DNA of 64,000 nt from Clostridiaceae bacterium DTU079 (GCA_001512505.1 LFSC01000009.1:230148-294147), one strand, 5' to 3'. Positions 50,704-61,638 are shown, numbered from the stretch's first letter. A program made the numbers and translations. The notes: generated from the letters alone by a model not told the origin.

Positions 50704-51105
50704 TCAGATTTTTTCACAGGGAGGTGATAAATCGGACATATAAAGGCTGATATCTTCACTTTTAGAAGAATCAGCATCTATTGCTTCAAATTTCTGGGAA
50801 TGAGAAATATTTAGATTGAGGCAGTAATTATTAACTATTACTGCAGGACATTTTAGGTTAAGATCGTATTCAGGTAAAGTATTGTATTTGGGAATATTTG
50901 TATCCGAAATAAAGACAGTATTTTTCTCACCTTCGCATTCCGGCAATACCCGTTTGCTTTCCGAAGGCACTTCAAAATCCATAAAATTATCCAACTTCAG
51001 ATTTTCATAAAGCTGAGGATTAATTATAAATTCAACTATATTAAATTGCCATTCCGATGTTAAAGCCGATAAAATCAGCAAACCTAAAAAAAGCCTTCTA
51101 AACAT
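50704..51105 (-). CDS. Small exported hypothetical protein
   Basis: N-terminal hydrophobic segment; no recognised family. Confidence 0.55.
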   Translation of the reverse strand: MFRRLFLGLLILSALTSEWQFNIVEFIINPQLYENLKLDNFMDFEVPSESKRVLPECEGEKNTVFISDTNIPKYNTLPEYDLNLKCPAVIVNNYCLNLNISHSQKFEAIDADSSKSEDISLYMSDLSPPCEKI

Positions 51106-51207
51106 TTGTACCTTCCTTATATATTTTTGACTTATACTATCCTCCAGTGTAATAATATCCGATTTTTAGAATTTAATCAACACTAAAAAAATATGTATAT
51201 AAATTTT

Positions 51208-51504
51208 TCATCTATTTTTATTATATAACCTGTCCAAAATAGTTTTGTAACCGTCGGCACCGTAATTTAGCGCCCTGTTAATTCTGCTTATTGTAGCAGT
51301 ACTCGCCCCGGTCTTTTCCGTTATCTCCGAATATGTCTTTTTTTCCCGGAGCATTTTGGCAACTTCTAGTCTTTGTGCAAGAGCCTTTATTTCAGAAATA
51401 GTACATATATCTTCAAAGAAATTATAGCACTCTTCAATATTTTCAAGCAGCAAGATCGCTTCAAACAGCTTATCCGTCATCTCATCCTTTATTTTGGAAT
51501 TCAT
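51208..51504 (-). CDS. YerC/YecD family TrpR-like regulator
   Basis: 'EIKALAQRLEVAKMLREKKTYSEITEKTGASTATISRINRALNYG'. Confidence 0.92.
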   Translation of the reverse strand: MNSKIKDEMTDKLFEAILLLENIEECYNFFEDICTISEIKALAQRLEVAKMLREKKTYSEITEKTGASTATISRINRALNYGADGYKTILDRLYNKNR

Positions 51505-51692
51505 ACTTTCTCAACTCCCACCAGTTCTAAGGCATAAAACCAATCCCTCTCAAATTACAATATCAGCTTTTTAATAAACGGTCAAGAGTTCCACCAATTC
51601 TTAAATCAACCACCGGCTTTTATATTTAATATAAATTTAATATTTCTGTAACATAAATGAAAAAAATTATAGAATTTAGTCTTTACATATGA

Positions 51693-51779
51693 TATAATAA
51701 AGATGAGATTTTTTATACTCTTATATCCTCATAATAATGAGGTTCTTTTTTTGATGAGTCCGTTCACGGGTTTTATTTT
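51693..51779 (+). ncRNA. Candidate short transcript with two tandem terminators (unclassified)
   Basis: Extended -10 TGATATAAT at 51690-51698; CCTCATaataATGAGG+TTCTTTTTTT; CCGttcaCGG+TTTTATTTTT. Confidence 0.3.
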
Positions 51780-52028
51780 TGTTGTCTTATTTTCCCAATT
51801 ATTTTTATTACCATTGTTTTATTTTATTACCATAACATGGTCAATCTATATCAAAAAAATCAACTAACTGTGACTCTTTTTGGTTCTTTATCGATTTACA
51901 TAACTCAATGTGATGCTTTTCGTAGAATATTTTGTCGAATTTCGCGAAATTATGACGTTATGTTTCAAATTTAAATAATATGTTGTATATTAATTATAGT
52001 AATTTTAAAAAAAGTTACTCCCCTAAAT

Positions 52029-52077
52029 CCCGTTGCATTCTCCCTTCTCTCATTGGAATGCACGGGGTCTTTTTTTA
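52029..52077 (+). terminator. Terminator-like hairpin in an ORF-free region
   Basis: CCCGTTGCATTC ... GAATGCACGGGG followed by TCTTTTTTT. Confidence 0.7.
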
Positions 52078-52307
52078 ACTACCAAATGGTAAATATTTCT
52101 ATTTCCTTGCTGAGGTGCATAAACAAATGCACTAAAAAGAGCAACATAATGTTTCTTACATATTTTTCTTAACATGAATAACATGTTCGATTTTTTTCAA
52201 TGTTTTATAACACCTCAATTTATGATATAAAATATAAATATGCATAAATTATTTGGAACAAATAACCGCATAAATTTTATCATTTTAAATTTGAGGGGAT
52301 TTATGAC

Positions 52308-53633
52308 ATGAATAGAAAAATGGTATTTGATATTCCGGAAGAAATAATCCATATACTCGATATATTGAATAAAAACGGCTTTAGTGCCTATATAGTGGGC
52401 GGTTGTGTCCGCGACATCCTCTTGGGACAAACTCCAAAGGACTGGGATATAACCACCGATGCAAAGCCTGAAGATGTTAAACGGTTTTTTCCTCGTGTGT
52501 TTGAAACCGGAATAAATCACGGTACGGTTACTGCCGTTATAAACGACACCAATTATGAAATTACCACCTTTCGGACATCAACCTATGAAGAGACATCTAC
52601 ATTAACGGAAGATTTGAGCTTAAGGGATTTTACCATAAATGCAATTGCCTATCATCCACAAGAGGGAATAATTGACCCTTTTTCGGGGATATCGGACTTA
52701 GAAAAGTCGACAATTCGTGCCGTAGGAAATCCCCACGACCGTTTTGAAGAGGATCCGTTAAGGATGCTAAGAGCTGTTCGTTTTAGCTCTACATTAGGGT
52801 TCAAAATCGATGACTCAGTCCTTTCATCTATTAAAGAAAACTGCAGTAAAATTGAAAAAGTCAGTGTAGAAAGGATAAGGGACGAGCTTTCAAAGATATT
52901 GACCTCCGACAGGCCGGAAGAATTTGTCACATTGAGGGAAACCGGACTTTTGAAACATATTCTTCCCGAGTTCGACATATGCTTTGACATAACCCAGAAC
53001 CATCCGTACCATATTTACAATGTGGCAATGCATACTTTGCGTACAGTTTCAAGCATTGAAAAAAATACCGCACTCCGGTGGACCATGCTCCTCCATGATA
53101 CGGGCAAGGCTGTTACAAAAACCACCGATAATAAGGGAATTGACCATTTTTACGGTCATCAGAAAAAAAGTATGGATATAGCAAAAAGGGTCCTGGAAAG
53201 ATATAAATTCGACAATGCAACCACACAAAAAATCCTTATCCTTATTAAATACCATGACATGCGCATAAATCCGGATAATAAATCGGTGCGGAAGGCTGTC
53301 AGCAAAATGGGCGAGGATATTTTTCCGGATCTTTTGAAGGTACAGAAAGCGGATAAAAGCGGGCAAAACCCGGAATACTTTGACGAAGGAACTGCTATAC
53401 TTAATAAAATACAAGAAATTTACCTTGACATAAAGAAAAATAACCAATGCCTGACAATTAAGGATCTTGCCATAAACGGAGATGACCTTTTAGCTATGGG
53501 ATTTGAGCAGGGTCGAGATATGGGTGTTGTTTTAAAAATGCTCCTTAATGCCGTCCTTGAAAATCCCGAACTTAATACAAAAGAAAAGCTTATGGAGCTG
53601 GCCGATGATTTGGAAAACTCATTTTATAAATAA
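52308..53633 (+). CDS. cca: CCA tRNA nucleotidyltransferase
   Basis: 'AYIVGGCVRDILLGQTPKDWDITTDAKPEDV', HD domain 'LLHDTGKAVTK'. Confidence 0.93.
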   Translation: MNRKMVFDIPEEIIHILDILNKNGFSAYIVGGCVRDILLGQTPKDWDITTDAKPEDVKRFFPRVFETGINHGTVTAVINDTNYEITTFRTSTYEETSTLTEDLSLRDFTINAIAYHPQEGIIDPFSGISDLEKSTIRAVGNPHDRFEEDPLRMLRAVRFSSTLGFKIDDSVLSSIKENCSKIEKVSVERIRDELSKILTSDRPEEFVTLRETGLLKHILPEFDICFDITQNHPYHIYNVAMHTLRTVSSIEKNTALRWTMLLHDTGKAVTKTTDNKGIDHFYGHQKKSMDIAKRVLERYKFDNATTQKILILIKYHDMRINPDNKSVRKAVSKMGEDIFPDLLKVQKADKSGQNPEYFDEGTAILNKIQEIYLDIKKNNQCLTIKDLAINGDDLLAMGFEQGRDMGVVLKMLLNAVLENPELNTKEKLMELADDLENSFYK

Positions 53634-53656
53634 ACACAAAGAAGTAGGGGGAGAAA

Positions 53657-54316
53657 ATGTTTTATCTAATGTCCGACTTACACGGAGAGTTTCAAAAGTT
53701 TCTTAATATGTTGGATGAAATACAGTTTGGAAGCAGTGATCAATTGATAATTTTAGGTGATGTAATTGACAGAGGACCTGAATCCATACCTTTATTACAA
53801 TATATTATGGAGCACAATAATATGGAATTACTGCTGGGCAATCATGAGGAAATGCTTCTAAAATCGTTGATTAACGAGGATGAAGAGTATTACCTTTGCT
53901 GGATGGGAAACGGCGGTATTTCTACTTTGTCCCAATTGGACTTGTTAAGTCAAGAGGAGCAAATTGATATTATAAAGTACCTGCGAAATTGCAGTATGTA
54001 CAAAATATTGGATAATTACATATTATCCCATGCCGGAGTAGATACATCGCTTTACACTAACGGTTCCAATATAGAAGAATTTATGAGAAAGCAAAATTCC
54101 GAATATTTGCTTTGGAAGCAAGATTTTTTCCATAGCCGCTCTCTGGATAAATATACCGTTATATTCGGGCATGTACCCACATACTACCTTAACGGAGACA
54201 GATCATTAAATATATGGCATGGCAAAAACAAAATAGGAATTGATTGCGGGGCTTGCTACTTCGGCGGTAAATTATCCTGCTTAAGACTGGATGATATGAA
54301 AGAATTTTATGTTTGA
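53657..54316 (+). CDS. PPP-family metallophosphoesterase (Ser/Thr protein phosphatase/PrpE-like)
   Basis: 'MSDLHGEF', 'ILGDVIDRGPES', 'LLGNHEEM', 'FGHVPT'. Confidence 0.9.
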   Translation: MFYLMSDLHGEFQKFLNMLDEIQFGSSDQLIILGDVIDRGPESIPLLQYIMEHNNMELLLGNHEEMLLKSLINEDEEYYLCWMGNGGISTLSQLDLLSQEEQIDIIKYLRNCSMYKILDNYILSHAGVDTSLYTNGSNIEEFMRKQNSEYLLWKQDFFHSRSLDKYTVIFGHVPTYYLNGDRSLNIWHGKNKIGIDCGACYFGGKLSCLRLDDMKEFYV

Positions 54317-54570
54317 GTTATGCCTATTATTCATATAATTAAATTTTATTTCTTTTTAATTCATTACAGAAAAATTTAAATAACCGTATAAATCGGTCAA
54401 CAACGAAATTCGCAAACTCCATATAGATTCTTATAAGCACTACCAGAATAATAATAAAAATAACAGTAGTTTGCTCAGCTATACTCACTTTTATATACTA
54501 AACTAAGTAGATAAATTAGAGTTGAAAAAAGGTCTGAGAAAATTTATATAAATCCTCTCAAACCTTATAT

Positions 54571-54654
54571 TGGTGCGGACGAAGGGACTTGAACCCCCAC
54601 GTCGGTGACACTAGATCCTAAGTCTAGCGCGTCTGCCAATTCCGCCACGTCCGC
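54571..54654 (-). tRNA. tRNA-Leu (anticodon TAG), CCA encoded
   Basis: GCGGACGTGGCGGAATTGGCAGACGCGCTAGACTTAGGATCTAGTGTC...GGGGGTTCAAGTCCCTTCGTCCGCACCA. Confidence 0.95.
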
Positions 54655-54677
54655 ATTTATTATTCGCAACAAAATTT

Positions 54678-54706
54678 ATTATACTTGCGTGCGTGGCTTT
54701 TGTCAA
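54678..54706 (-). promoter_or_regulatory. Promoter of tRNA-Leu
   Basis: TTGACA (54706-54701), 17-nt spacer, TATAAT (54683-54678). Confidence 0.85.
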
Positions 54707-54809
54707 CAGTTAAAAATATCAACTTGAAAATTCTGAAAGATTAATAAAACTGTATGGGATTTACACCGGGACAATTTCAAATATTAAAGTATAACCCCCT
54801 ATTACATTT

Positions 54810-54977
54810 TTAATTGATAAAAAAAAGGAATACTATTGCTGCTGCAATCATAAGTACAAAAAGATAAGCAAAAAACTTTAGAATTTTCTTTCCTATCGTT
54901 GATTCTTTTTTACGGTAGCTCTTAATAGAATACGTTCTCGGTACAAGTTCATAATCATTGTAAGAATTAAACAACAT
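54810..54977 (-). CDS. Unannotated 55-aa small membrane protein
   Basis: MLFNSYNDYELVPRTYSIKSYRKKESTIGKKILKFFAYLFVLMIAAAIVFLFFIN; SD AGGGGTG 7 nt before ATG; single C-terminal TM. Confidence 0.65.
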   Translation of the reverse strand: MLFNSYNDYELVPRTYSIKSYRKKESTIGKKILKFFAYLFVLMIAAAIVFLFFIN

Positions 54978-55167
54978 CGTTTAGCACCCCTAATAAAATT
55001 ATAATATCTACTAAGCTCCAAAATCCAGAGGATAATATTGCTATAGGTTAACCTTATTTTTCTTTACATTTCTTTTTTGAAAATATATTGATGTTATCCT
55101 TTTTTCCTGATATATTATTGGTTAGAGATATATCATTTGGGGGAGTAAAATTAATATCAAAGGAAAT

Positions 55168-55974
55168 ATGATGATTATACTATATATTATTATAACCATA
55201 GCTATTTTGGGGCTAGCTTACATGCGTTTTGAAACAACACGGTTAAAAGTCAATAAAGTCTATTACAGCAACCGCAGAGATTCTTTAAAGGTCATACACC
55301 TATCGGATCTACATTTAATATTTCTTAAGGTAAATATCAACAAAGTAAAAAAAGTATTAAAAGCAGAAAATCCTGACCTTGTAATAATTACAGGGGATTA
55401 TATAAACAATGTCAGCCACATACCTCTGTTTTTAAAATTTCTTGACGATATAAAAGGGGATTATAAAATACTTGCATGCCTCGGCAATCATGACTATAAG
55501 ACCTTGAATAACAACGAATCGGAAATTCTGAAATTTGTCAGGCAGATAGAAGAAAAAGGTGTAACCGTTCTTCTGAACGATTCAATTTGCTTTGAGAAAA
55601 ACAACCGCAAATATAACCTGATTGGGATTGAGGACTTAAGATCGAACCGATACGATGTTAAAAAAGCCCTTGAGTCGTGCTGCGATGATGCTGTAGCCAA
55701 TATCGCCTTTTCTCATAACCCCGATATGATATTTCAAATACCTGAAGGAAGTGTGGACTACCTTCTGTGCGGTCATTTTCACGGTGGACAGATATGGATG
55801 CCCTTTCACCTTGAATTTATTATCCTAAGAAACGAAAAACTTTGTAAAATGGGCATTACAAGAGGCGCACACAAGGTTAACAATATTAATATATACATCA
55901 ACAGCGGTCTTGGAAATGTATGCTTTCCTCTGAGGTTTTTGTCACCGCCGGAGCTGACGGTGTTGCACTTTTAA
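55168..55974 (+). CDS. Metallophosphoesterase (YkuE-like)
   Basis: 'VIHLSDLHLIFL', 'VIITGDYINN', 'CLGNHDY', 'LLCGHFHGGQIWMPF'. Confidence 0.92.
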   Translation: MMIILYIIITIAILGLAYMRFETTRLKVNKVYYSNRRDSLKVIHLSDLHLIFLKVNINKVKKVLKAENPDLVIITGDYINNVSHIPLFLKFLDDIKGDYKILACLGNHDYKTLNNNESEILKFVRQIEEKGVTVLLNDSICFEKNNRKYNLIGIEDLRSNRYDVKKALESCCDDAVANIAFSHNPDMIFQIPEGSVDYLLCGHFHGGQIWMPFHLEFIILRNEKLCKMGITRGAHKVNNINIYINSGLGNVCFPLRFLSPPELTVLHF

Positions 55975-56077
55975 AAAAAGCTCGGGACATCGAGTCCCTT
56001 CGCTTTTGCCTCTTTCATTTCATTCCAAGAGGCCAAATAATATGCCCGGGAATTTCGATGATCCCGGGCTTTTATCA
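55973..56077 (-). repeat. Multi-hairpin intergenic repeat, family 1, copy C
   Basis: Minus strand GGCCTCTTGGAATGAAATGAAAGAGGCAAAAGCGAAGGGACTCGATGTCCCGAGCTTTTTTT, close match to copy A. Confidence 0.85.
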
Positions 56078-56142
56078 TTCTATTATCCGATTTTTGCTAC
56101 AAACTCTGCTTTACATAGATGATTCGGGCTTGTTAATTATTC

Positions 56143-57489
56143 TTACAGACGCTCTTCAAGCTTCTTTCTTTGTTCTTCAAAGCCCGGTTTTCCCAAAAGG
56201 GCAAACATATTCTTCTTATAGGCCTCAACTCCAGGCTGGTCAAAGGGATTCACTCCCAATAAATATCCGCTGATTCCACATGCCTTTTCAAAGAAGTATA
56301 CCATGCTTCCAAAGTAATAAGCACTAAGCTCCGGAATAGATACCAAAAGATTGGGAACCCCTCCGTCATTATGGGCAAGCATGGTTCCTTCCATAGCCTT
56401 CTTGTTTACATAGTCCACATCCTTGCCGGCAACAAAGTTCAATCCGTCAAGGTTATCCTTATCTTCCTTTATTAAAATATTCTTTGTGGGCTTTTCAACC
56501 TTAATTACCGTCTCGAATATGTTTCTGAGACCGTCCTGAATGTATTGTCCCATGGAATGAAGGTCAGTGGTAAAATCCACACCTGCCGGGAATATTCCCT
56601 TTTGTTCTTTTCCTTCACTTTCTCCGTAAAGCTGCTTCCACCACTCGGTGAAGTAATGAAGTGAAGGCTCATAGTTAACCATTATTTCAATAGTCTTATT
56701 CTTTCTGTACAGGGCATTTCTTACCGCTGCATACTTGTAGCAGTCATTTTCCATCAGGTTAGGGTTGCTGTACAGCTCTCTTGCATCTGCAGCACCTTTC
56801 ATCATGCTGTCGATGTCGATGCCGGCTGCTGCAATCGGAAGCAATCCTACAGCGGTCAGAACAGAAAATCTTCCGCCTATATCATCGGGCACAACAAAGG
56901 TTTCATAACCTTCTTCGGTTGCCAATTTCTTAAGTGCACCCTTTTGCTTGTCGGTGGTAGCATAAATCCTGCTTCTTGCACCATCTTTTCCGTATTTGTT
57001 TTCCATATATTCTTTAAAGATTCTAAATGCAATAGCGGGCTCCGTTGTGGTACCGGACTTTGATATAACATTTACTGAAATATCCTTTCCTTCAATTACC
57101 TCAAGCAAGTCAGCAATATATGTAGAGCTCATATTGTTGCCGACAAAAAATATTTGAGGAGCCTTTCTCTTTGAGTCCGGCAAAACATTATGGAATGAAT
57201 GGGACAACATGTCTATTGCAGCCCTGGCACCTAAATAGGAACCTCCGATACCGATTACAACCAGAGCCTGGGAATTGGACTTAATCTTCTCAGCTGCTGC
57301 CTTAATCCGTGAAAACTCTTCCTTATCATAGTTTATAGGAAGGTCCACCCATCCTACAAAATCATTTCCTGCTCCCGTCTTATTATGAAGCATTTCATGA
57401 GCAGATTTTACGAAGCTTTCGAAATATGCCACTTCATTTTCTTTTACAAAACCTGCTGCCTTTGAATAGTCGAATTTTAAAGTACTCAT
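56143..57489 (-). CDS. pgi: Glucose-6-phosphate isomerase
   Basis: '[18 protein letters not shown]', '[18 protein letters not shown]', '[20 protein letters not shown]'. Confidence 0.96.
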   Translation of the reverse strand: MSTLKFDYSKAAGFVKENEVAYFESFVKSAHEMLHNKTGAGNDFVGWVDLPINYDKEEFSRIKAAAEKIKSNSQALVVIGIGGSYLGARAAIDMLSHSFHNVLPDSKRKAPQIFFVGNNMSSTYIADLLEVIEGKDISVNVISKSGTTTEPAIAFRIFKEYMENKYGKDGARSRIYATTDKQKGALKKLATEEGYETFVVPDDIGGRFSVLTAVGLLPIAAAGIDIDSMMKGAADARELYSNPNLMENDCYKYAAVRNALYRKNKTIEIMVNYEPSLHYFTEWWKQLYGESEGKEQKGIFPAGVDFTTDLHSMGQYIQDGLRNIFETVIKVEKPTKNILIKEDKDNLDGLNFVAGKDVDYVNKKAMEGTMLAHNDGGVPNLLVSIPELSAYYFGSMVYFFEKACGISGYLLGVNPFDQPGVEAYKKNMFALLGKPGFEEQRKKLEERL

Positions 57490-57797
57490 AAATAACCTCC
57501 AATTTATATTTTTTTAAATGTTTAAACCCATGTATGGTAAGCTTTTCATAACTTTGTTCTTATATTAACAAATGATTTTTATTAGTGCAATAGAATATTG
57601 CAATATGATTTTAAAAAATAAAGTATTAATATACACCCATATAAATTTACCCTGTTAAGAATTAAATATTATTTGCAAAATGTGGCTTTACTACATATTA
57701 TACTGAATTTGAGGCTTAAATTTCTGCGGTTAAAATTGATCAAAACGTAAACAATAAATCCATACAATATTAAACTTACAAGAGGTTGGTGAATATT

Positions 57798-58019
57798 ATG
57801 GCAAGAAGAAACACACCATTGGTTCCCGAATCCAGAGAAGCTCTTAAACAGTTTAAAATGGAATGTGCAAAAGAAATCGGGCTTTTGCAGTATGTTAAAG
57901 AAAACAATGACCACTACAAGGGTGATGTGCCCTCAAGGATAAACGGATTGCAGGGCGGTCCCATCGGTGGCCAGATGGTAAAAAGAATGATTGAAATGGC
58001 TGAGAACCAATTGGTATAA
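57798..58019 (+). CDS. Alpha/beta-type small acid-soluble spore protein
   Basis: 'LVPESREALKQFKMECAKEIG ... INGLQGGPIGGQMVKRMIEMAENQL'; start MARRNTP. Confidence 0.9.
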   Translation: MARRNTPLVPESREALKQFKMECAKEIGLLQYVKENNDHYKGDVPSRINGLQGGPIGGQMVKRMIEMAENQLV

Positions 58020-58024
58020 ATATA

Positions 58025-58066
58025 TCGGAGTCAGAGCAAAACCGGTCTCTGACTCCGTTCTATTTT
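58025..58066. terminator. Convergent terminator between the SASP gene and pheT
   Basis: CGGAGTCAGAG-caaaaccggt-CTCTGACTCCG-TTCTATTTT. Confidence 0.85.
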
Positions 58067-58087
58067 GCAATAATTCACATACAGATC

Positions 58088-60475
58088 CTATCTGAGCTCA
58101 GCTCCAAGGTTTGTTTTCATGCCATCTAAAATTTTCTTCATTGCCTTATTTACATCCTCGTCCGTCAAGGTCCTGTCGGAAGCCCTAAAGGTTATGGAAT
58201 AAGCAACGCTCTTCATTCCTTCGGGAACCTGCTTGCCCTTGTAAACATCAAAGAGCTTTATTTCCTCAAGTATCTTTCCTGCCCTTTGCTTTATAATATC
58301 CTCAATCTGCTTAACCGGTATCTCATCCTTAACAAGCAATGCCATATCCCTTGCAACTGCAGGGAATTTGGGAAGAGGAGTGTATTCTGAGTTCATCGAT
58401 GCATTGTTAACCAGCTTTTCCACCTCGATGACCCCAATATAAGTTCTTTCAGGACATTCGAACTCTTCAGCCACGTCAGGATGAACCTCTCCGAACACAC
58501 CTACATACTCACCTTTAATGCTTAACACAGCCGTCCTTCCCGGATGGAAGACAACATTGTTCTTCTCGGGAGATATATCATAATCCTCAATTCCAAGCCT
58601 TGCCATCAACTCTTCTACTACTCCTTTTAAATCGTAAAAATCAACGCCTCCATACATTCCTAAAGTGAGCACCGACTTTTCATAAGGAAGTTCATTTAAC
58701 GGCAAGCTCTTAGGAATATACACATAGGACATTTCGAACAGCCTTACACCTTCAATTCTTCTATTGTAATTGGTACTTATAACCCCAAGCATATCGGGAA
58801 TGGTAGTGGTTCTCATCACACTATAGTCCTCTCCCAAGGGATTTGAAATTACAACGGCTTTGCGAAGCTCGCTGTCTGCCGGAAGATTTAACTTGTCAAA
58901 CATCTTCGGACTTGTAAACGAATAAGTATAAGTCTCCGATAAACCGCATGCGATCATTGTATTTTTAATCAAATCCTCAATGCTTTGCTTAAAGGTTTTC
59001 TTGCCGAGAGTTGCAGCCTTGCCGGACAAAAGCGTGGGTTCAATGTTGTTGTAGCCATAGAACCGTGCAATCTCCTCGGCAATATCCGCTTCTCTTTCAA
59101 CATCCGGCCTAAAGCTCGGAACTTTTACCGTCATATTCTTCTCATCTACTTCAAACTCAAGCATCCTCAATATGCTTATCATTTCTTCCTTTGAAATCTT
59201 TGTACCCAGGAAATCGTTTATTTTATCCACGCGAAGATTTATAGTCCGTTCCTCTTTATTTTGATGATAGCAGTCAATTATTCCCTTGCAGACAGTCCCT
59301 ATTCCCAACTGCTCCACCAGTTCTGCCGCCCTGTTCATTGCAGCTTCAACATTTTCCACATCAAGACCTTTTTCAAAACGTGCAGAAGCTTCCGTCCTCA
59401 TTCCAAGCTTCTTTGCGGTAAGCCTTACGGATGTACCGTTGAAGTTTGCAGACTCAAATACTATTGTATCGGTATTATCTCTGACCTCCGAATTGGCTCC
59501 TCCCATGACACCGGCTACTGCAATAGCTCTTTCTTCATCTGCTATTACAAGCATTGAAGAATCAAGCTTTCTGTCCTGATCATCAAGAGTTTTTAATATT
59601 TCGCCGTCATTAGCCCTTCTAACTATAATTTTGCTTCCCTTTATATCCCTGATGTCAAAAGCATGCATCGGCTGCCCGTATTCGAGCATTACATAGTTTG
59701 TAATGTCTACTATATTATTGATGGGTCTTACTCCTGCGGCTTTGAGCCTATCCCTCATCCACTTCGGAGAAGGCCCGATTTTAACGTTTTTCACAACCCT
59801 TGCAGTATATCTTGGACAAAGATCGGCATCCTTTATCTCCACCGAAACATATTTTGAAGCATCATCGCCTTCTTCCTTTAGCTTGACAGCAGGCTTTTTA
59901 AACTCTGTCTTCAAAGTAGCGGCAGCTTCCCTGGCAAGACCGATAATGCTCAAGCAATCCGGCCTGTTTGATGTGATTTCAAACTCGATTATCTCTTCAT
60001 TAATTCCAAATACTTCCTTAACATCCTTGCCTAGTTCTTCTTCTTTATTGAAAATATAGACTCCATCCTCCGGTGCATCGGGAAAATCTTCTCTGGTAAG
60101 TCCCAGTTCTTCTATAGAGCACATCATTCCTTCGGATTCTATACCTCTAAGCTTCCCTTTCGAAATCTTTTTACCTCCCGGAAGGGTTGCCCCCACAAGA
60201 GCCACCGGTATGTAATCTCCGACATTGACATTGGGAGCCCCGGTAACAACCTGAATTACCTCTCTTCCGATATCTACCTTTGACACCCGTAACTTATCCG
60301 CATCGGGGTGCTTTTCAAGGGACAGTATTTTACCTATCACCACGGAGGTGATTTCTTCTCCCTGCACCTCTATTCCTTCAACCTTTGAGCCCGACATGGT
60401 CATGGCATCTGCCAATTCCTTGGAGCTCACATTTATATCAACATAATCTTTCAGCCAGCTTATTGGTGCTTTCAT
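58088..60475 (-). CDS. pheT: Phenylalanine-tRNA ligase beta subunit
   Basis: 'MKAPISWLKDYVDI', tRNA-binding domain, B3/B4 domain, FDX-ACB C-terminus. Confidence 0.97.
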   Translation of the reverse strand: MKAPISWLKDYVDINVSSKELADAMTMSGSKVEGIEVQGEEITSVVIGKILSLEKHPDADKLRVSKVDIGREVIQVVTGAPNVNVGDYIPVALVGATLPGGKKISKGKLRGIESEGMMCSIEELGLTREDFPDAPEDGVYIFNKEEELGKDVKEVFGINEEIIEFEITSNRPDCLSIIGLAREAAATLKTEFKKPAVKLKEEGDDASKYVSVEIKDADLCPRYTARVVKNVKIGPSPKWMRDRLKAAGVRPINNIVDITNYVMLEYGQPMHAFDIRDIKGSKIIVRRANDGEILKTLDDQDRKLDSSMLVIADEERAIAVAGVMGGANSEVRDNTDTIVFESANFNGTSVRLTAKKLGMRTEASARFEKGLDVENVEAAMNRAAELVEQLGIGTVCKGIIDCYHQNKEERTINLRVDKINDFLGTKISKEEMISILRMLEFEVDEKNMTVKVPSFRPDVEREADIAEEIARFYGYNNIEPTLLSGKAATLGKKTFKQSIEDLIKNTMIACGLSETYTYSFTSPKMFDKLNLPADSELRKAVVISNPLGEDYSVMRTTTIPDMLGVISTNYNRRIEGVRLFEMSYVYIPKSLPLNELPYEKSVLTLGMYGGVDFYDLKGVVEELMARLGIEDYDISPEKNNVVFHPGRTAVLSIKGEYVGVFGEVHPDVAEEFECPERTYIGVIEVEKLVNNASMNSEYTPLPKFPAVARDMALLVKDEIPVKQIEDIIKQRAGKILEEIKLFDVYKGKQVPEGMKSVAYSITFRASDRTLTDEDVNKAMKKILDGMKTNLGAELR

Positions 60476-60549
60476 ATCAAGCATTACTCCTTTCCGAATA
60501 AATTCCAATTATATTATCTTAAATCTCCGTTATTAAATCTCAATGATTT

Positions 60550-61569
60550 TTAAAACTGCCTTAAAAATCTTATATCATTTTCATACAAAAGCCTCATGTC
60601 ATCAATGTTAAACCGGCCCATAGCCGTTCTTTCAACTCCCAAGCCGAAGGCAAATCCACTGTAAACTTCAGGATCTATACCGCAAACCTCAAGAACCTTG
60701 GGATGAACCATACCCGCACCCAAAATCTCTATCCATCCTTCATTCTTGCACACTCTACAGCCCGAGCCTCCGCAGTTCCAGCAGGAAACATCCACCTCTG
60801 CGCTGGGCTCCGTAAATGGGAAGTGATGGGGTCTTAATCTAATTTCGGTTTTTTCGCCGAACAAGCTTTTTGCAAAAAGCTTAAGAGTTCCAACCAGGTC
60901 CCCCATTGTAACACCTTTGTCCACTACAAGCCCTTCCACCTGATGGAATATCGGTGAATGGGTTGCATCGACAGCGTCGGAGCGGTAAACCCTTCCGGGA
61001 CAAATAATTTTAATCGGAGGTTTCTTATTCTCCATTACCCTAATTTGAACCGGTGATGTCTGTGTTCTAAGCAGTATATTTTCATTTATATAAAAGGTAT
61101 CCTGAACGTCTCTTGCTGGATGGTTCTTAGGAATATTCAGTGCTTCAAAGTTATAATAATCCAGTTCCACCTCAGGACCTTCGGCTATCTCATAGCCCAT
61201 TCCGAGAAATACCTCTTTAATCTCATCAAGAACAATGCTCAGAGGATGCTTCTTTCCGAGCATCTTTCTCTTACCGGGCATTGTCACATCAATAACTTCC
61301 TTTTCAAGCTTGTTAAGCCTCTCTTTTTTTGAAAGTTCCTCCTTGGCTTTATCAATTTTTGCTTCAAGTGCCTCCCTTATCTCATTGGCCAACTGTCCGA
61401 TAACCGGCCTCTCTTCCGGAGACAAGGAACCCATTCCTCTCAATACTGTCGTCAGCTCACCCTTTTTACCCAGGTATTTGACTCTGAGATTTTCCAGCTC
61501 TGTAATAGTCCCAACATTAGAAAGCTCTTGTTCCGCCTGCATTCTAATACTGTTCAACTGCTCTTTCAT
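60550..61569 (-). CDS. pheS: Phenylalanine-tRNA ligase alpha subunit
   Basis: '[12 protein letters not shown]', '[25 protein letters not shown]', '[13 protein letters not shown]'. Confidence 0.97.
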   Translation of the reverse strand: MKEQLNSIRMQAEQELSNVGTITELENLRVKYLGKKGELTTVLRGMGSLSPEERPVIGQLANEIREALEAKIDKAKEELSKKERLNKLEKEVIDVTMPGKRKMLGKKHPLSIVLDEIKEVFLGMGYEIAEGPEVELDYYNFEALNIPKNHPARDVQDTFYINENILLRTQTSPVQIRVMENKKPPIKIICPGRVYRSDAVDATHSPIFHQVEGLVVDKGVTMGDLVGTLKLFAKSLFGEKTEIRLRPHHFPFTEPSAEVDVSCWNCGGSGCRVCKNEGWIEILGAGMVHPKVLEVCGIDPEVYSGFAFGLGVERTAMGRFNIDDMRLLYENDIRFLRQF

Positions 61570-61638
61570 GCTATATATTCCTCCTTAAATAAATTCATTT
61601 TTATTCTTCAGTCACTGTATTTTTTCCGGTAACTAATT

